Positions 17,024 to 25,808 of a DNA stretch of 64,000 nucleotides are shown in pieces (within the stretch, counting starts at the first letter, position 1; the number at the start of each line of letters is the position of its first letter). The position numbers and the translations under genes were made by a program. A model generated the notes under the pieces. The model was not told the origin of the DNA. It saw only the letters and a program-made list of their open reading frames with translations, and ran no database searches. This DNA is from Amorphus sp040750475 (lineage in GTDB: Bacteria > Pseudomonadota > Alphaproteobacteria > Rhizobiales > Amorphaceae), in contig NZ_JABJVY010000010.1 in NCBI RefSeq assembly GCF_040750475.1, positions 1-64,000 of the forward strand. Reading direction: 5' to 3'.

Positions 17024-17914
17024 ATGGCGCCGTCGCAAGATGCCTCGAGCGACCAGAAGGGTCCGGAGGCCTACCGAACCATCAGCGAAGTCGCGGCCGA
17101 GCTCGACTTACCGCAGCACGTGCTGCGGTTCTGGGAGACGCGGTTCGGCCAGATCAAACCCTTGAAACGGGCAGGGGGGCGCCGCTTCTATCGCCCCCAG
17201 GACATCGAGCTCTTAAGCGGCATCCGCCATCTGCTTTATTCCGAAGGCTTGACGATCCGTGGGGTGCAGAAGGTGTTGCGCGAACAGGGGCCCCGTCATG
17301 TTGCCGCGATCGGCCGGGGCCAGGCTGAGCCGGCTGTCGCCGAAGCTCCGCCACCACGGCTCAAGCCGGCCAGTTTCTCCGAAAATATGGAGGAGGCTCA
17401 GTCCTTCTTTCCATTTCCCGATACCCCCCATGATGCCCAGCCGGATTTGCGGGGCGGGATCTCAAGACCGCCAGCATTGAAGCCCGCCGCCGAGGAGAGC
17501 GACGACGACTTCCCCGTGTTTTCAGGTGCTCGCGGAAAGGCAGAGGTCCCGAAGCGCCTGCCGGAGAGGGCGGCGAAGCGGCCGGCTGATGAGGTGGAGC
17601 TCGAGAAGGATTGGGAGGAGGCGCCCGCACCACCCATGGCTGGCGCTGCTGCCGATCCCGACGACGCGCCGGACGACGGATTTGAGTCCTATGAGAGCGA
17701 GGAACTTCCGAAAGGGATTCTGCGCGACGACGCGGAATCCGACACGCCGGAGTCCGGTTCCGGCTTTCGCTTTCTCGACCGGCTGAAGCGCGATCCGCAT
17801 TCCGCTCGTTCCGGCGGCGAGGGAACGAGCTTGTCGCGAGAAGACGTGCGCGACCTCCAGGCCGCTTTGTTCGAACTCTTGGAATGCAAGCGGCTTCTCG
17901 ACCGCGTTCGCTGA
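17024..17914 (+). CDS. MerR family transcriptional regulator
   Basis: A 296-residue protein with an N-terminal MerR-type winged helix at residues ~17-85: Y-R-T-I-S-E-V-A-A-E-L, then V-L-R-F-W-E-T-R-F and G-G-R-R-F-Y-R. The rest (~100-260) is low-complexity, acidic and proline-rich, and a short conserved helix closes the protein (L-F-E-L-L-E-C-K-R-L-L). It has no metal-binding cysteines like classical MerR effectors. This regulator follows ihfA in many rhizobia; its target is not known. Confidence 0.9.
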   Translation: MAPSQDASSDQKGPEAYRTISEVAAELDLPQHVLRFWETRFGQIKPLKRAGGRRFYRPQDIELLSGIRHLLYSEGLTIRGVQKVLREQGPRHVAAIGRGQAEPAVAEAPPPRLKPASFSENMEEAQSFFPFPDTPHDAQPDLRGGISRPPALKPAAEESDDDFPVFSGARGKAEVPKRLPERAAKRPADEVELEKDWEEAPAPPMAGAAADPDDAPDDGFESYESEELPKGILRDDAESDTPESGSGFRFLDRLKRDPHSARSGGEGTSLSREDVRDLQAALFELLECKRLLDRVR

Positions 17915-17959
17915 GCGCCGGCCCTCAAGTGACTTCTGGTGTCCGCAAGACCGATCCGC

Positions 17960-18063
17960 TAGAGCGTTTCCAGGCCAAGTGGAAACCGGTTGGCCCTCCG
18001 GAAACACGTCGAAGCAATAACTTAGAGCCGCTCCGGGATTCCGGTAAATGCGGAACGGGTCTA
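17960..18063 (+). repeat. 104-bp intergenic repeat, family A copy 3
   Basis: Starts TAGAGCGTTTCC, has the core AAGTGGAAACCGGTTGGCC and an imperfect right-hand hairpin (GCCGCTCCG against CGGAACGG), ends GGGTCTA. Exactly 104 bp, like copies 1 and 2. It lies in the 370-bp gap between the MerR gene and the minus-strand polymerase gene. Confidence 0.8.
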
Positions 18064-18065
18064 GC

Positions 18066-18115
18066 AAAAAAAAAACGAGAGCATCAGGCGATGCAGACCG
18101 TTCGCCTGATGCTCT
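18066..18115 (-). terminator. Rho-independent terminator for the O-antigen ligase-like gene
   Basis: Perfect 13-bp inverted repeat AGAGCATCAGGCG / CGCCTGATGCTCT with a 12-nt loop. On the minus strand it is followed by CG and ten T, so it terminates transcripts coming from the gene at 18285-19793. Confidence 0.9.
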
Positions 18116-18284
18116 GAGTTGCTAGGCGATCGCGAACGCGATCCCCGTGCGGACGTCTCTTCCTAGGCATGCCCTATGACAAAGGGGTAACGATCCCTTT
18201 GATTTTTGGCGGGCGACGCGTCGGCTAAGGAGTGGGATCCGATCTTCGCAAAACCCCGGCACGACATTCACAAAGCTCCGAAAC

Positions 18285-19793
18285 TCAAGGCCTGATCCAG
18301 GGACCGGAGTTTGGTTTGCGTTGGGGCTCGGAGATAGAGATCTCTCGAGGCGCGCCAATGTCCTGCTTGAGATTGAGCCGCCAGCTCGTCAGGTAGATCG
18401 AGACCAAAAAAAACACTGCCCCGAGGGGGGCCGACGGGAAGAACAAGGTGCTCTCAAAGAGATTGAGCGACAAGATGCCGATCATGAGACAACTCACGGC
18501 ATAGATCGGCACCGGATCCTCGCCGTGGCGCGCGCCAAGCTGGAAAATGATCCAGATCGTGTTGGCAAGGGAGACCAGGAAAACGGCTACGACGACCGCT
18601 CCCAGCACGCCAAGCTGGACGGCGATATCGAGATAGCCGTTATGCGATTGGTTGTAGGAGATCAGATCGTCGTAGTTGCTGCTCCACCAGCCGTACTTGT
18701 TGAGCAGCGGATGGGCGTCCGGCGGAACGGACCAATGGGCGCCGAAGCCGCGACCGAGGAACGGATTGTCCCCGATATAGCTGAGCGCGGCCGCCCAAAG
18801 TTCATTCCGCCCGGTAAAGGTGGAATCGCCCGAAACCTTTCCCAGAAGGTCCCAGAAACTCCATCCCTGAAGGCCCAACACCAACAGCATCAGCCCAGTG
18901 AACGCGCCCAGAAGGGCCACCAAAATAAGCCAGCGATTTCGTCCCGACCGCGCCAGCATCAACATGGGCAGCACGACGAGCGCGATGATGACGGTAAAGC
19001 CGATCGCGTTCTTCGATCGGGTCAGCATGAGAAAGACAAGGCCGAGGCCGAAGACGAGGAAGGCGGCGAGCCTGGTCGGCATGGTGCGGGAGGCGAATCC
19101 ACCAGCGGCAAGAAAGACCAGCGCCACGAAGGCGAACAGCCCTGCGGAATTCTTTTGATAATGCAGCCCGGCAAAGCCGAGATCTGTCCATGCGATGTCG
19201 GGAAGCACGACAGCCGACGACAGGTCGACGATAACTCCGATGCCGCAAGCGAGCGCCCAAATGCCAACATAGCGCGTGGCGGAGGTGATCCAGACGGACG
19301 TCCCGATCCCGATCCCGAGATAGATCCAGAACACCATGGCGCGGCGCACGGTCAGCCCGGGAAACTGAGACCACAACAAAGAGACCGTCATCACCCCCAG
19401 CACCAAAAGTGCGGGCCAGCTTGCCACAACCAGGCGCATCGCCGCCTGCGACCGAACGAGCGCAAGTACGATCGACCAGCCAAATAGGCCCATCAGCACC
19501 AACTGGCGGATCTTGTCGCCTTGCGCCTCCGCCCCGGCAGCTCCGCCCGACGCTAAGGCACCGAAGCCGATGACTTCGAAAAAGACGAAGACAATGAGGA
19601 GAACGGCCGCCGACCATGACAGGAAGGTCTCAAGCCTTGCATCGGCAGACGTGCGCGGACGGTACGAAGGCGACCCGAGCGAATTTCCGTCCGAGCCCCT
19701 GAAGATCAGTGGGCGAGGGCCTGCCGCAATGAACGGCGCTTCTACGGGCGACGCGCGAAAGAAGGGGCTTCGGGAGAGGCGTTTTGGTCGCAA
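18285..19793 (-). CDS. O-antigen ligase / exopolysaccharide polymerase family protein (Wzy_C)
   Basis: A 502-residue inner-membrane protein with about ten to twelve hydrophobic segments and a large periplasmic loop (residues ~325-400). That loop has the Wzy_C/WaaL signature: T-G-R-N-E-L-W near 332, N-P-F-L-G-R-G-F-G near 348 and N-Q-S-H-N-G-Y-L-D near 385. ExoQ- and WaaL-type proteins share this domain, so either lipopolysaccharide ligation or polysaccharide polymerisation is possible. The first ~50 residues are hydrophilic and may not all be translated. It stands alone, with its own terminator. Confidence 0.82.
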   Translation of the reverse strand: MRPKRLSRSPFFRASPVEAPFIAAGPRPLIFRGSDGNSLGSPSYRPRTSADARLETFLSWSAAVLLIVFVFFEVIGFGALASGGAAGAEAQGDKIRQLVLMGLFGWSIVLALVRSQAAMRLVVASWPALLVLGVMTVSLLWSQFPGLTVRRAMVFWIYLGIGIGTSVWITSATRYVGIWALACGIGVIVDLSSAVVLPDIAWTDLGFAGLHYQKNSAGLFAFVALVFLAAGGFASRTMPTRLAAFLVFGLGLVFLMLTRSKNAIGFTVIIALVVLPMLMLARSGRNRWLILVALLGAFTGLMLLVLGLQGWSFWDLLGKVSGDSTFTGRNELWAAALSYIGDNPFLGRGFGAHWSVPPDAHPLLNKYGWWSSNYDDLISYNQSHNGYLDIAVQLGVLGAVVVAVFLVSLANTIWIIFQLGARHGEDPVPIYAVSCLMIGILSLNLFESTLFFPSAPLGAVFFLVSIYLTSWRLNLKQDIGAPREISISEPQRKPNSGPWIRP

Positions 19794-19800
19794 GGTCTAA

Positions 19801-20000
19801 CCCGTCGAAAGTGGAACCGGTTTTCCGCCCCGCATCCTGTTTAAACCAGGAAGACAATCAGATCTTATGAGTCTGGATCGATTCGATCCAAACGGCTTCC
19901 TAGAGTAAGTCCTTATCGCTCGAATTGACTCACTCAAGTTATTGAATCTAAAGCCATTTTCTCTCACTCGGGTATTTCCATCTCAGTGGAAAAGGCTCTA
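19801..20000 (+). repeat. Repeat remnants: partial family A, then family B copy
   Basis: At 19801-19830 a fragment matches the core of the family A repeat (GTGGAACCGGTTTTCC). From about 19888 to 20000 the sequence aligns with family B (copy at 40675-40790), clearest from CTCAAG at ~19934: TTGAATCT, then a CATTT-like segment, ATTTCCATC and GGAAAAGGCTCTA at the end. Confidence 0.55.
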
Positions 20001-20354
20001 ATACCGTCGAGTAGGGCACTCTTCCTCCTTCGAGGTTTTTCCTCAAACGGTGCAAACAGCCATTTTGGGATGCTATCGTTTGAGGCGTCGAAATCCCAAT
20101 GGATTCAGGCCAAAAGGTCCCGACGAGGGGCGCGTCCGACCGGGCTCAGCCTTTCGAGCAGCAGCGCTTCGGGCCCCGAATTGGACCGCGCGATGAAGCG
20201 CCAGATCTCGTAAGTCATTGAGAAAATTGGTGTGCCCACTCGACACATCGTGCTGGTGGAGCAGGTTGAACCCGTCCCGACAGATCGCGATCCCCTGTGA
20301 GGCTCTCCTGGGCTTTCATAAGTGCCTGGGATCCGTTCCCGCCGACGTTCCAAC
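20001..20354. other. Intergenic stretch with no recognised gene, containing an att-like site
   Basis: No supported gene. A 37-codon minus-strand frame (20105-20218) exists but I do not recognise it. The stretch includes the tRNA-derived repeat at 20211-20242. Left of that repeat the DNA is probably ancestral chromosome; right of it, the accessory block. Confidence 0.4.
20211..20242 (-). repeat. att-like direct repeat of the tRNA-Lys 3' end (distal end of island)
   Basis: Matches the tRNA-Lys 3' end and downstream flank at 27486-27516 at 29 of about 32 positions with one gap, in the same orientation. Shared blocks are TAAGTCATTGA, AAAA, TGGTGTGCCC and CTCG. This is the arrangement left when an element integrates into the 3' end of a tRNA gene. 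Confidence 0.65.
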
Positions 20355-20522
20355 CTACCTGATCAGACGGAGCGCTACGCGTGGGAGGGAGACCGCATAG
20401 GGTTCGACCTGATAGATCGAATTGTCTGTTGCCATCACCACCCAGTCGGAAGCCCGCCGCGACAGCGCGCCTTCGAAACCGTCGGCCGAGAGTGCGCCGA
20501 GGAACGCGTCATAATCGGCCAT
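20355..20522 (-). pseudogene. Truncated FAD-linked oxidase (YdiJ/GlcD-like), N-terminal fragment
   Basis: A 55-codon frame with an ATG at 20522 that starts like the N-terminus of YdiJ-type FAD- and Fe-S-containing 2-hydroxyacid dehydrogenases: D-A-F-L-G-A-L near residue 5, then A-T-D-N-S-I-Y-Q-V-E-P near 31 and P-R at 47-48. Similarity ends after that and the frame stops at 20355. Full-length relatives have several hundred to about a thousand residues, so almost all of the FAD domain and any Fe-S domain are missing. It follows the DUF1932 dehydrogenase by 41 bp, so both were probably one operon before a deletion. Confidence 0.6.
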
Positions 20523-20563
20523 GGGCTGTCTTCTTCGGTAATCGCTCCCCGCGAACTTCCTGA

Positions 20564-21454
20564 TCAGCCCTTGGTGGAAAATCCGTCTGCGGCGTGCCGA
20601 AGCTCCAGCAGTTCGCGCAGGGCGTCCTGCAGCCCTCCTTCGGCGGGCGCCTCGCGAGGGAGTGCGCCCATGGCGTCCTGCACATCGGCGATCCTGTCGG
20701 CTAGGCCACCGGTTAAGCCGAGCGCGTCCAGCGTCTGGGCGCTTTCCCGCATCTCCGCGGCCCGACGGGCGCCATGCTTCAGGGTGCGTTCGAGGTTGTA
20801 GCTGATGATATCCGGCCAGCCGAGGCCAGGATAGCTGGCCGCAAGCGAGCCGATTACGCGATCGTAGCAGCCCGACGCCGTGGCGGCGAGCGCGGCCTCG
20901 ACCGTCAACGCTTCCAGCCCCTTCACGAAAAGCGAACGGACCATCTTGATCGCCGTGGCCGCGCCTGGCGTGTCGCCGACTTGCTCTTGCCTGAAGCCCA
21001 GCGCATCGAGTTCAGGCGCGAGATCGGAAGCGCAGGCGCCGGCAATCAGCACCGGGGTGGAGTGGCCGCGCGGATGGACTGGCGCCATGACCGCCATGTC
21101 GAGATAGCTGCCGTCTTGCGCCTCAATAAGCGTCGCTGTCTCACGCTTACGTCCGGGTGATACCGAGTTGATATCGATGAAGACCTGGTTCGGCCGAAGT
21201 GCCGGTGCGGCGGTTTTTGCTGCTTCGAGGCTCTGATTGGCCGTAACCGCCGAGATGATCCAGTCGGCTCCCTCCATCGCCTCGGCTGAGTCGGGGCAGA
21301 AGCGGATCTCACGCTCCGCGGCGGCGGAGCGGATTTCACCATCGGTCTTCACGTCATAAGCCCCGGTGATTTCCACCCCTTCTTTGGTGGAGAGGCTATC
21401 GGTAAAGGCCCGGGCGGCTTCACCAAATCCTATGAATGCGATCTTCAAGGTCAT
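20564..21454 (-). CDS. NAD(P)-dependent dehydrogenase with DUF1932 domain
   Basis: A 296-residue oxidoreductase of the beta-hydroxyacid dehydrogenase superfamily. The Rossmann fold begins at once with I-A-F-I-G-F-G-E-A-A (glycine-rich loop, residues 5-14). A catalytic lysine is expected in the K-M-V-R-S-L-F-V-K segment near 168-176. The C-terminal ~75 residues match DUF1932. The substrate is not readable, but the gene sits with a hydroxyacid oxidase remnant and a tripartite organic-acid transporter, which suggests oxidation of an imported hydroxy acid. It is transcribed away from its LysR neighbour. Confidence 0.85.
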   Translation of the reverse strand: MTLKIAFIGFGEAARAFTDSLSTKEGVEITGAYDVKTDGEIRSAAAEREIRFCPDSAEAMEGADWIISAVTANQSLEAAKTAAPALRPNQVFIDINSVSPGRKRETATLIEAQDGSYLDMAVMAPVHPRGHSTPVLIAGACASDLAPELDALGFRQEQVGDTPGAATAIKMVRSLFVKGLEALTVEAALAATASGCYDRVIGSLAASYPGLGWPDIISYNLERTLKHGARRAAEMRESAQTLDALGLTGGLADRIADVQDAMGALPREAPAEGGLQDALRELLELRHAADGFSTKG

Positions 21455-21671
21455 AGTCTCCCTGTTTTGGCGCGGACAGCACGCTTCAGATTGAAAAATA
21501 AGGGTATTTACTCCTGCCGCGGGCCGCTCCGGCAGGTCTGGGCCACGCTTTTGTGTGGCGCATTTGGGGGCTCTTCGGCTCTCCCATACGTGGACCAGTC
21601 AGAGAAGTGGGTATTGATTTTCCGCAAACGGGAATTGGAAATGCGAAGTCTTCCTGTGTCCGCCGGCCGGA

Positions 21672-22892
21672 CTACATCGTATCGAGCTGCTTCAGTGCTC
21701 TTTCGACTGCGCCCAGGAAACTGCGCTGGCCGGGGCTGGGCAGCCAGTCTGCACGGGTGGTGATGCCGATCGGTCGGCTTGTCTCGGGAAGAGGGTAGGG
21801 GATGACACCCAGCAAGCCTGCCCGCTCGTCCACTGCGATCTGGCGCCGTGAAAGAAGGGTCAAACGGTCGCTGTCGAGCAGAAGCGACCGGATCAGAACC
21901 ATCGAAGAGGCCTCGATATCCACCTTCGGCGTAACGTCAATGGAGGCGAATATCTGCTCAAAGGCATCCCGGATCGGAGTACCGTGCCGGGGAATGACCC
22001 AGTCCATGCGGGCAAGTTCCTGCCGGGTGACATCGGCCCGGTTGAGCGGGTGATCGGCGCGGCCGACGATGGCATAGGGATTATCGAAAAGCTTGCGCTC
22101 GATCACGTGCGGACTTGGCGCCGGGCCCCGCAGGGCACCGAAAAGCATATCGCAATCGCCTCGTGTGAGCGCCGCAAGCATAGCCTCGTAGGCGCCGTCC
22201 AGAATCTTGAACTCGAGATCGGGCCGTTCGGCTTTCGCGTAGGAGATTGCCTGGGCAAGGAACGCGGTGCGCACGAGCGGCAGAGTGGCCACGGCAACGC
22301 GACCGCCTGTGGATCGTGTGTGGTCGACGATCTCCTCTTCGGCCTGAAAAATTTCGTTCAGCGCCACCTGGCAGCGCCGGGCCAGTTCCCTGCCTTGTTC
22401 CGACAGCGTGAAACCGGCGGCCCCGCGCAGGTAGAGCGTGACGCCGATATTGCTCTCCAGATCATGCGCGGCCCTGTGCAGGGTGGAAAGCGAGATCGAT
22501 TCCGCCTGGGCGGCTTCGCGCAGGGTGCCGTAGCGCGACAGCAGACGGAGCGCCCGCAACTGTACCGCGGTCATCCGCTTGAGAATGGGATCGATCGCGT
22601 CGGGCTGCCGTATCAAGCTGCGCCCTCCCACCGCCAGAACCGCTTCTCGCAGTTGCCGGAACAGACGGGCTGCACGGCGATACAGTATCTCGCCCTCGGG
22701 CGTGGGAAAGCTGCCGGCGGTTCGCCGGGTGAGCAGTCGCGCAGAGAAGCGTTTTTCCAGCTTGGCGACGGCTTGGGAGATGCCCGGCTGCGACATGTTC
22801 ATATGGTCGGCCGCCAGGCTGATGGAGCCTGTTTCGCAGATCATATTGAACGCTCTCAGGTGTCTCAAATTGACGGCATTGATGGCCTTCAT
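21672..22892 (-). CDS. LysR-type regulator with duplicated DNA-binding domain
   Basis: A 406-residue regulator, about 100 longer than ordinary LysR proteins. The extra length is a second winged helix: HTH 1 covers residues ~6-70 (L-R-H-L-R-A-F, then S-Q-P-G-I-S-Q-A-V) and HTH 2 ~105-170 (V-Q-L-R-A-L-R-L-L, then S-L-S-T-L-H-R-A-A). The effector-binding domain follows from ~190 to the end. I start at 22892 because the frame upstream is not LysR-like. It is divergent from tctA with a 322-bp gap, so it probably controls the transporter, and perhaps the dehydrogenase. Confidence 0.88.
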   Translation of the reverse strand: MKAINAVNLRHLRAFNMICETGSISLAADHMNMSQPGISQAVAKLEKRFSARLLTRRTAGSFPTPEGEILYRRAARLFRQLREAVLAVGGRSLIRQPDAIDPILKRMTAVQLRALRLLSRYGTLREAAQAESISLSTLHRAAHDLESNIGVTLYLRGAAGFTLSEQGRELARRCQVALNEIFQAEEEIVDHTRSTGGRVAVATLPLVRTAFLAQAISYAKAERPDLEFKILDGAYEAMLAALTRGDCDMLFGALRGPAPSPHVIERKLFDNPYAIVGRADHPLNRADVTRQELARMDWVIPRHGTPIRDAFEQIFASIDVTPKVDIEASSMVLIRSLLLDSDRLTLLSRRQIAVDERAGLLGVIPYPLPETSRPIGITTRADWLPSPGQRSFLGAVERALKQLDTM

Positions 22893-23214
22893 TCGAAAAT
22901 AGTTATGGCTTCCAATGGAGCTTTTATGAGCATTCAACTTACCGGGCATGCGAGGAAGCATCAACGAGAGGCCTTGCCTAGCCTGCTGAAGGACGCCGTC
23001 CACAGCGGTTGGAGGCCTGCTCCCGAGGGGAGCTGGAGGAAAAACAGCGATACGTCTGCATCGTCGGCAATCTGTCCGGCCATGGTTGGAGACGTCGCTG
23101 AATAGCTGCAAATGTGAAAAAAAACATGAGCTCAATGAAGAAAGGCAGGGGGGTGCGAGGAGCGGCGCGCGACTGTCGCAGTCCTTGTTGTTACGCAATG
23201 GGAAGGTGCGGGAC
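22893..23214. promoter_or_regulatory. Divergent promoter region between the LysR gene and tctA
   Basis: A 322-bp gap with no gene. It should contain promoters in both directions and LysR sites. An imperfect inverted repeat GGCTTCC / GGAGCTT lies near 22905-22925, just upstream of the regulator's own start; it resembles a T-N11-A type site only loosely. An A-rich patch lies near 23115-23130. Confidence 0.35.
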
Positions 23215-24717
23215 ATGAGCGGCCTTCTCGATGCGCTGTCGATTCTGGCCTCGTTTCAGGGGCTGCTTGCCCTTGTGGCCGGTGCGGCCATCGGAATCGT
23301 TGTGGGCGCGTTGCCGGGACTGGGACCTTCCATCGGTATCAGCCTTCTCATCCCGTTTACTTATAACCTGTCGCCTGAGCTCTCGATGCTGCTGCTGATC
23401 TCGCTTTATGTGGCCGCCGAGTATGGTGGTTCGGTCAGCGCCATCCTTTTGTCGACGCCAGGCACGGCTGCGGCCGCCGCCACGGCGGTGGATGGCTACG
23501 AAATGACCCGGAAGGGGCGTGCGAACGAGGCACTCGGTGTTTCGCTGTCGGCTTCCATGATCGGCGGCGTCGTCGGGGGGATCGCGTTGCTGACGCTGGC
23601 GGAACCTCTGGCGCGGATCGCGCTGCAATTCGGCCCCGCGGGATATTTCGCGGTGGCACTGTTCGGGCTGACGTCGGTCGCCGCGCTTTCCAGCGGCTCG
23701 CTGATCAAGGGGTTGCTCGGAGCCGTCCTGGGGCTTGTCGTGGCCTTCGTCGGGATCGACCCGATCTCGGGGCTGCCTCGCTTCACCTTCGGCTATTATC
23801 AGCTTTACGAGGGGGTGCCGTTCCTGACTGCGTTGATCGGCCTTTTCGCGGTGTCGGAGGCGCTGGTCATTGCCGAAAGTGCTGTCAAGGATGGCCGCCC
23901 CGACGTCACCGCCAAAGTGAACCACGTTTTTCTGAAAGCTGCAGAGTGGAAGCGGCTGGCCGGTACGATGCTTTCCGGCTCGGTCATTGGCACCCTGTTG
24001 GGCATTCTTCCCGGCGTCGGCGGCAACATCGCGTGCTGGGTGGCGCGTGATTACACCTCTCGTCGCAATCCTGGTCTGAAATTCGGAGAGGGTGAGTCCA
24101 AGGGCGTTGCGGCACCGGAAAGCGCGAACAATGCTACCGTCGGCGGGGCGCTGGTGCCGTTGCTGGCCCTCGGTGTGCCCGGTTCGCCGACAACCGCCGT
24201 CATCGTCGGCGCGCTCATCATGCATGGGCTCAATCCGGGACCGGACTTGTTCAATCAGGCGCCCGGGCTGGTTTACACTATCCTGTTCGGCGTGATCGCC
24301 TCATCGATCGCCCTCTACATCGTGGGCTCGCTCACCTTGCCGGTCATGTCGCGCGTCGTGCGGCTCCCCAATTCGGTGATCGCAGCCGGGATCATGGCCT
24401 TCGCGATATTGGGTGCCTTTGCCTTGCGAAACCTGACCTTCGATATCTGGATCACGCTGGGCTTCGGGTTTGTCGGCTATGTCATGAAGAAGCTGAGCTT
24501 CCCGGTTGCGCCTGTCGTTCTGGCCATGGTGCTGGGCTATCTGATCGAGATGAATTTCCGGTCGGCGCTCGTTACCTCACAGGGCAGCTACGCGATCTTC
24601 GTTACCGATCCGATTAGTCTTCTTTTCCTGCTGCTGTCCCTGGTGAGCCTGTTGCTGCCCGTCTGGCGGCATTGGCGAAAATCTGCGCGCTCAAGCTTGG
24701 GGACGGAGCGTAGCTAA
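23215..24717 (+). CDS. tctA: Tripartite tricarboxylate transporter, large permease subunit TctA
   Basis: A 500-residue inner-membrane protein with about eleven to twelve segments. TctA signatures are the glycine-rich G-A-L-P-G-L-G-P-S (about residues 35-43) and the second, related G-I-L-P-G-V-G-G-N (~261-269), plus P-E-S-A-N-N-A near 300. I start at 23215 (M-S-G-L-L), preceded by GGAAGGTG. It is the first gene of a tctA-tctC-tctB operon; in the classical system the order is tctC-tctB-tctA. The substrate is probably a di- or tricarboxylate or another organic acid. Confidence 0.93.
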   Translation: MSGLLDALSILASFQGLLALVAGAAIGIVVGALPGLGPSIGISLLIPFTYNLSPELSMLLLISLYVAAEYGGSVSAILLSTPGTAAAAATAVDGYEMTRKGRANEALGVSLSASMIGGVVGGIALLTLAEPLARIALQFGPAGYFAVALFGLTSVAALSSGSLIKGLLGAVLGLVVAFVGIDPISGLPRFTFGYYQLYEGVPFLTALIGLFAVSEALVIAESAVKDGRPDVTAKVNHVFLKAAEWKRLAGTMLSGSVIGTLLGILPGVGGNIACWVARDYTSRRNPGLKFGEGESKGVAAPESANNATVGGALVPLLALGVPGSPTTAVIVGALIMHGLNPGPDLFNQAPGLVYTILFGVIASSIALYIVGSLTLPVMSRVVRLPNSVIAAGIMAFAILGAFALRNLTFDIWITLGFGFVGYVMKKLSFPVAPVVLAMVLGYLIEMNFRSALVTSQGSYAIFVTDPISLLFLLLSLVSLLLPVWRHWRKSARSSLGTERS

Positions 24718-24764
24718 GCGCACGAAAGATCATCCACCACCACAATCCACGGGAGGATAATAGT

Positions 24765-25742
24765 ATGACTTTGAAGCTTTTCAGACGGACTTTTTTGGCG
24801 ACCGCTGCGGCCGCGACATTGGCGCTTGGCATGGCCCCGACCGCCCAGGCGCAGAGCAACTATCCCGACAAGACCGTCAAACTCGTCGTCTGGGCCGGGA
24901 CGGGGGGCGCGCTCGATGCCTATGGCCGTGAATTGGCCCGATTGCTCGAGGAAAAGGCAGGGTGGGAGACCACGGTGGAAAACCGTCCTGGTGGTTCCGG
25001 CGCGGTCGGTGTGGCCACGATCATGGCGCAGCCCGCGGACGGCTATCATTTGCTGATCCTGACGGGCACGCTGACCTTCGGTATCGCCCAAGGACTGATC
25101 CCGTTCGAGATCGACGATCTGCGCCTGCTGCGGGCGATGCAGTCGGAGCCATCCTCGCTTGCCGTCGCCGAGGATAGCGAACTCACCTCGGTCAACGATT
25201 TCGTCGACTACATGAAGGCCAATCCGAACGGCCTCCGCGTAGGTGGCCACGCGCCTGCGGGCTTCCACCAATATGTGCTTTACCAACTCATGCAGGAGGC
25301 CGGTTTCGAGAGCGGCTGGATCCCGCACGATGCATCCGGAAAAGTGCCGCTTGCCTTGCTCGGCGACCATATCGATGCGGCTTTCATGACGCCCTCTTCC
25401 GGGTTGAGCCAAGTGACTTCGGGTGATGTGAAATTGCTCGGCATCACCAGCGAGGAGCGTTCGGAATACTTCCCCGATCTGCCCACCTTCGGGGAACAGG
25501 GCTTCGATATCGTCGACTCGGTCTGGCGGGGTGTCGCCGTTAAGGCGGGCACGCCGGACGACGTGGTGGCGGAAATCCAGTCTGCGCTGGACAAGGTTAC
25601 CGCCTCCGACGAGTGGAAGCAGTTTCAGGAAAACCGGAAGCAGAATAGCCCTGACCTGAAGGAAGAAGCTTTCACCGAAATGGCGAAGGGCCAGCTCGAA
25701 GGCCAGCGACAGTTCCTGAAGGACGCGGGCATCCTCGAATAA
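24765..25742 (+). CDS. tctC: Tripartite tricarboxylate transporter substrate-binding protein (Bug/TctC family)
   Basis: A 325-residue periplasmic binding protein. A signal peptide with R-R-T-F-L-A-T near residue 7 and a cleavage site after A-Q-A near residue 28-29 is evident; twin arginines are present but the rest is Sec-like. The mature protein begins with the family's Y-P-D-K-T-V-K-L-V and has G-G-S-G-A-V-G near 78. It delivers the ligand to TctA/TctB. A strong Shine-Dalgarno (GGGAGGAT) precedes the start. A hairpin after the gene could raise its expression over the permease genes. Confidence 0.92.
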   Translation: MTLKLFRRTFLATAAAATLALGMAPTAQAQSNYPDKTVKLVVWAGTGGALDAYGRELARLLEEKAGWETTVENRPGGSGAVGVATIMAQPADGYHLLILTGTLTFGIAQGLIPFEIDDLRLLRAMQSEPSSLAVAEDSELTSVNDFVDYMKANPNGLRVGGHAPAGFHQYVLYQLMQEAGFESGWIPHDASGKVPLALLGDHIDAAFMTPSSGLSQVTSGDVKLLGITSEERSEYFPDLPTFGEQGFDIVDSVWRGVAVKAGTPDDVVAEIQSALDKVTASDEWKQFQENRKQNSPDLKEEAFTEMAKGQLEGQRQFLKDAGILE

Positions 25743-25762
25743 GGCGTTCGAAGACGAAGCGG

Positions 25763-25786
25763 CGCAGGGCAACTCTGCCCTGCGCT
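25763..25786 (+). promoter_or_regulatory. Intercistronic hairpin between tctC and tctB
   Basis: Perfect 10-bp stem GCGCAGGGCA / TGCCCTGCGC with a 4-nt loop, 20 bp after the tctC stop. There is no T-run, so it looks like an mRNA-stabilising or attenuating hairpin protecting the binding-protein message. Confidence 0.6.
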
Positions 25787-25808
25787 CTCGACAAGACGGA
25801 GGGCTGAA

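Noticed and set aside
20105..20218. A 37-codon minus-strand frame next to the att-like repeat
   Set aside because: The start lies inside the att-like repeat, there is no ribosome-binding site, and the sequence resembles no family I know.
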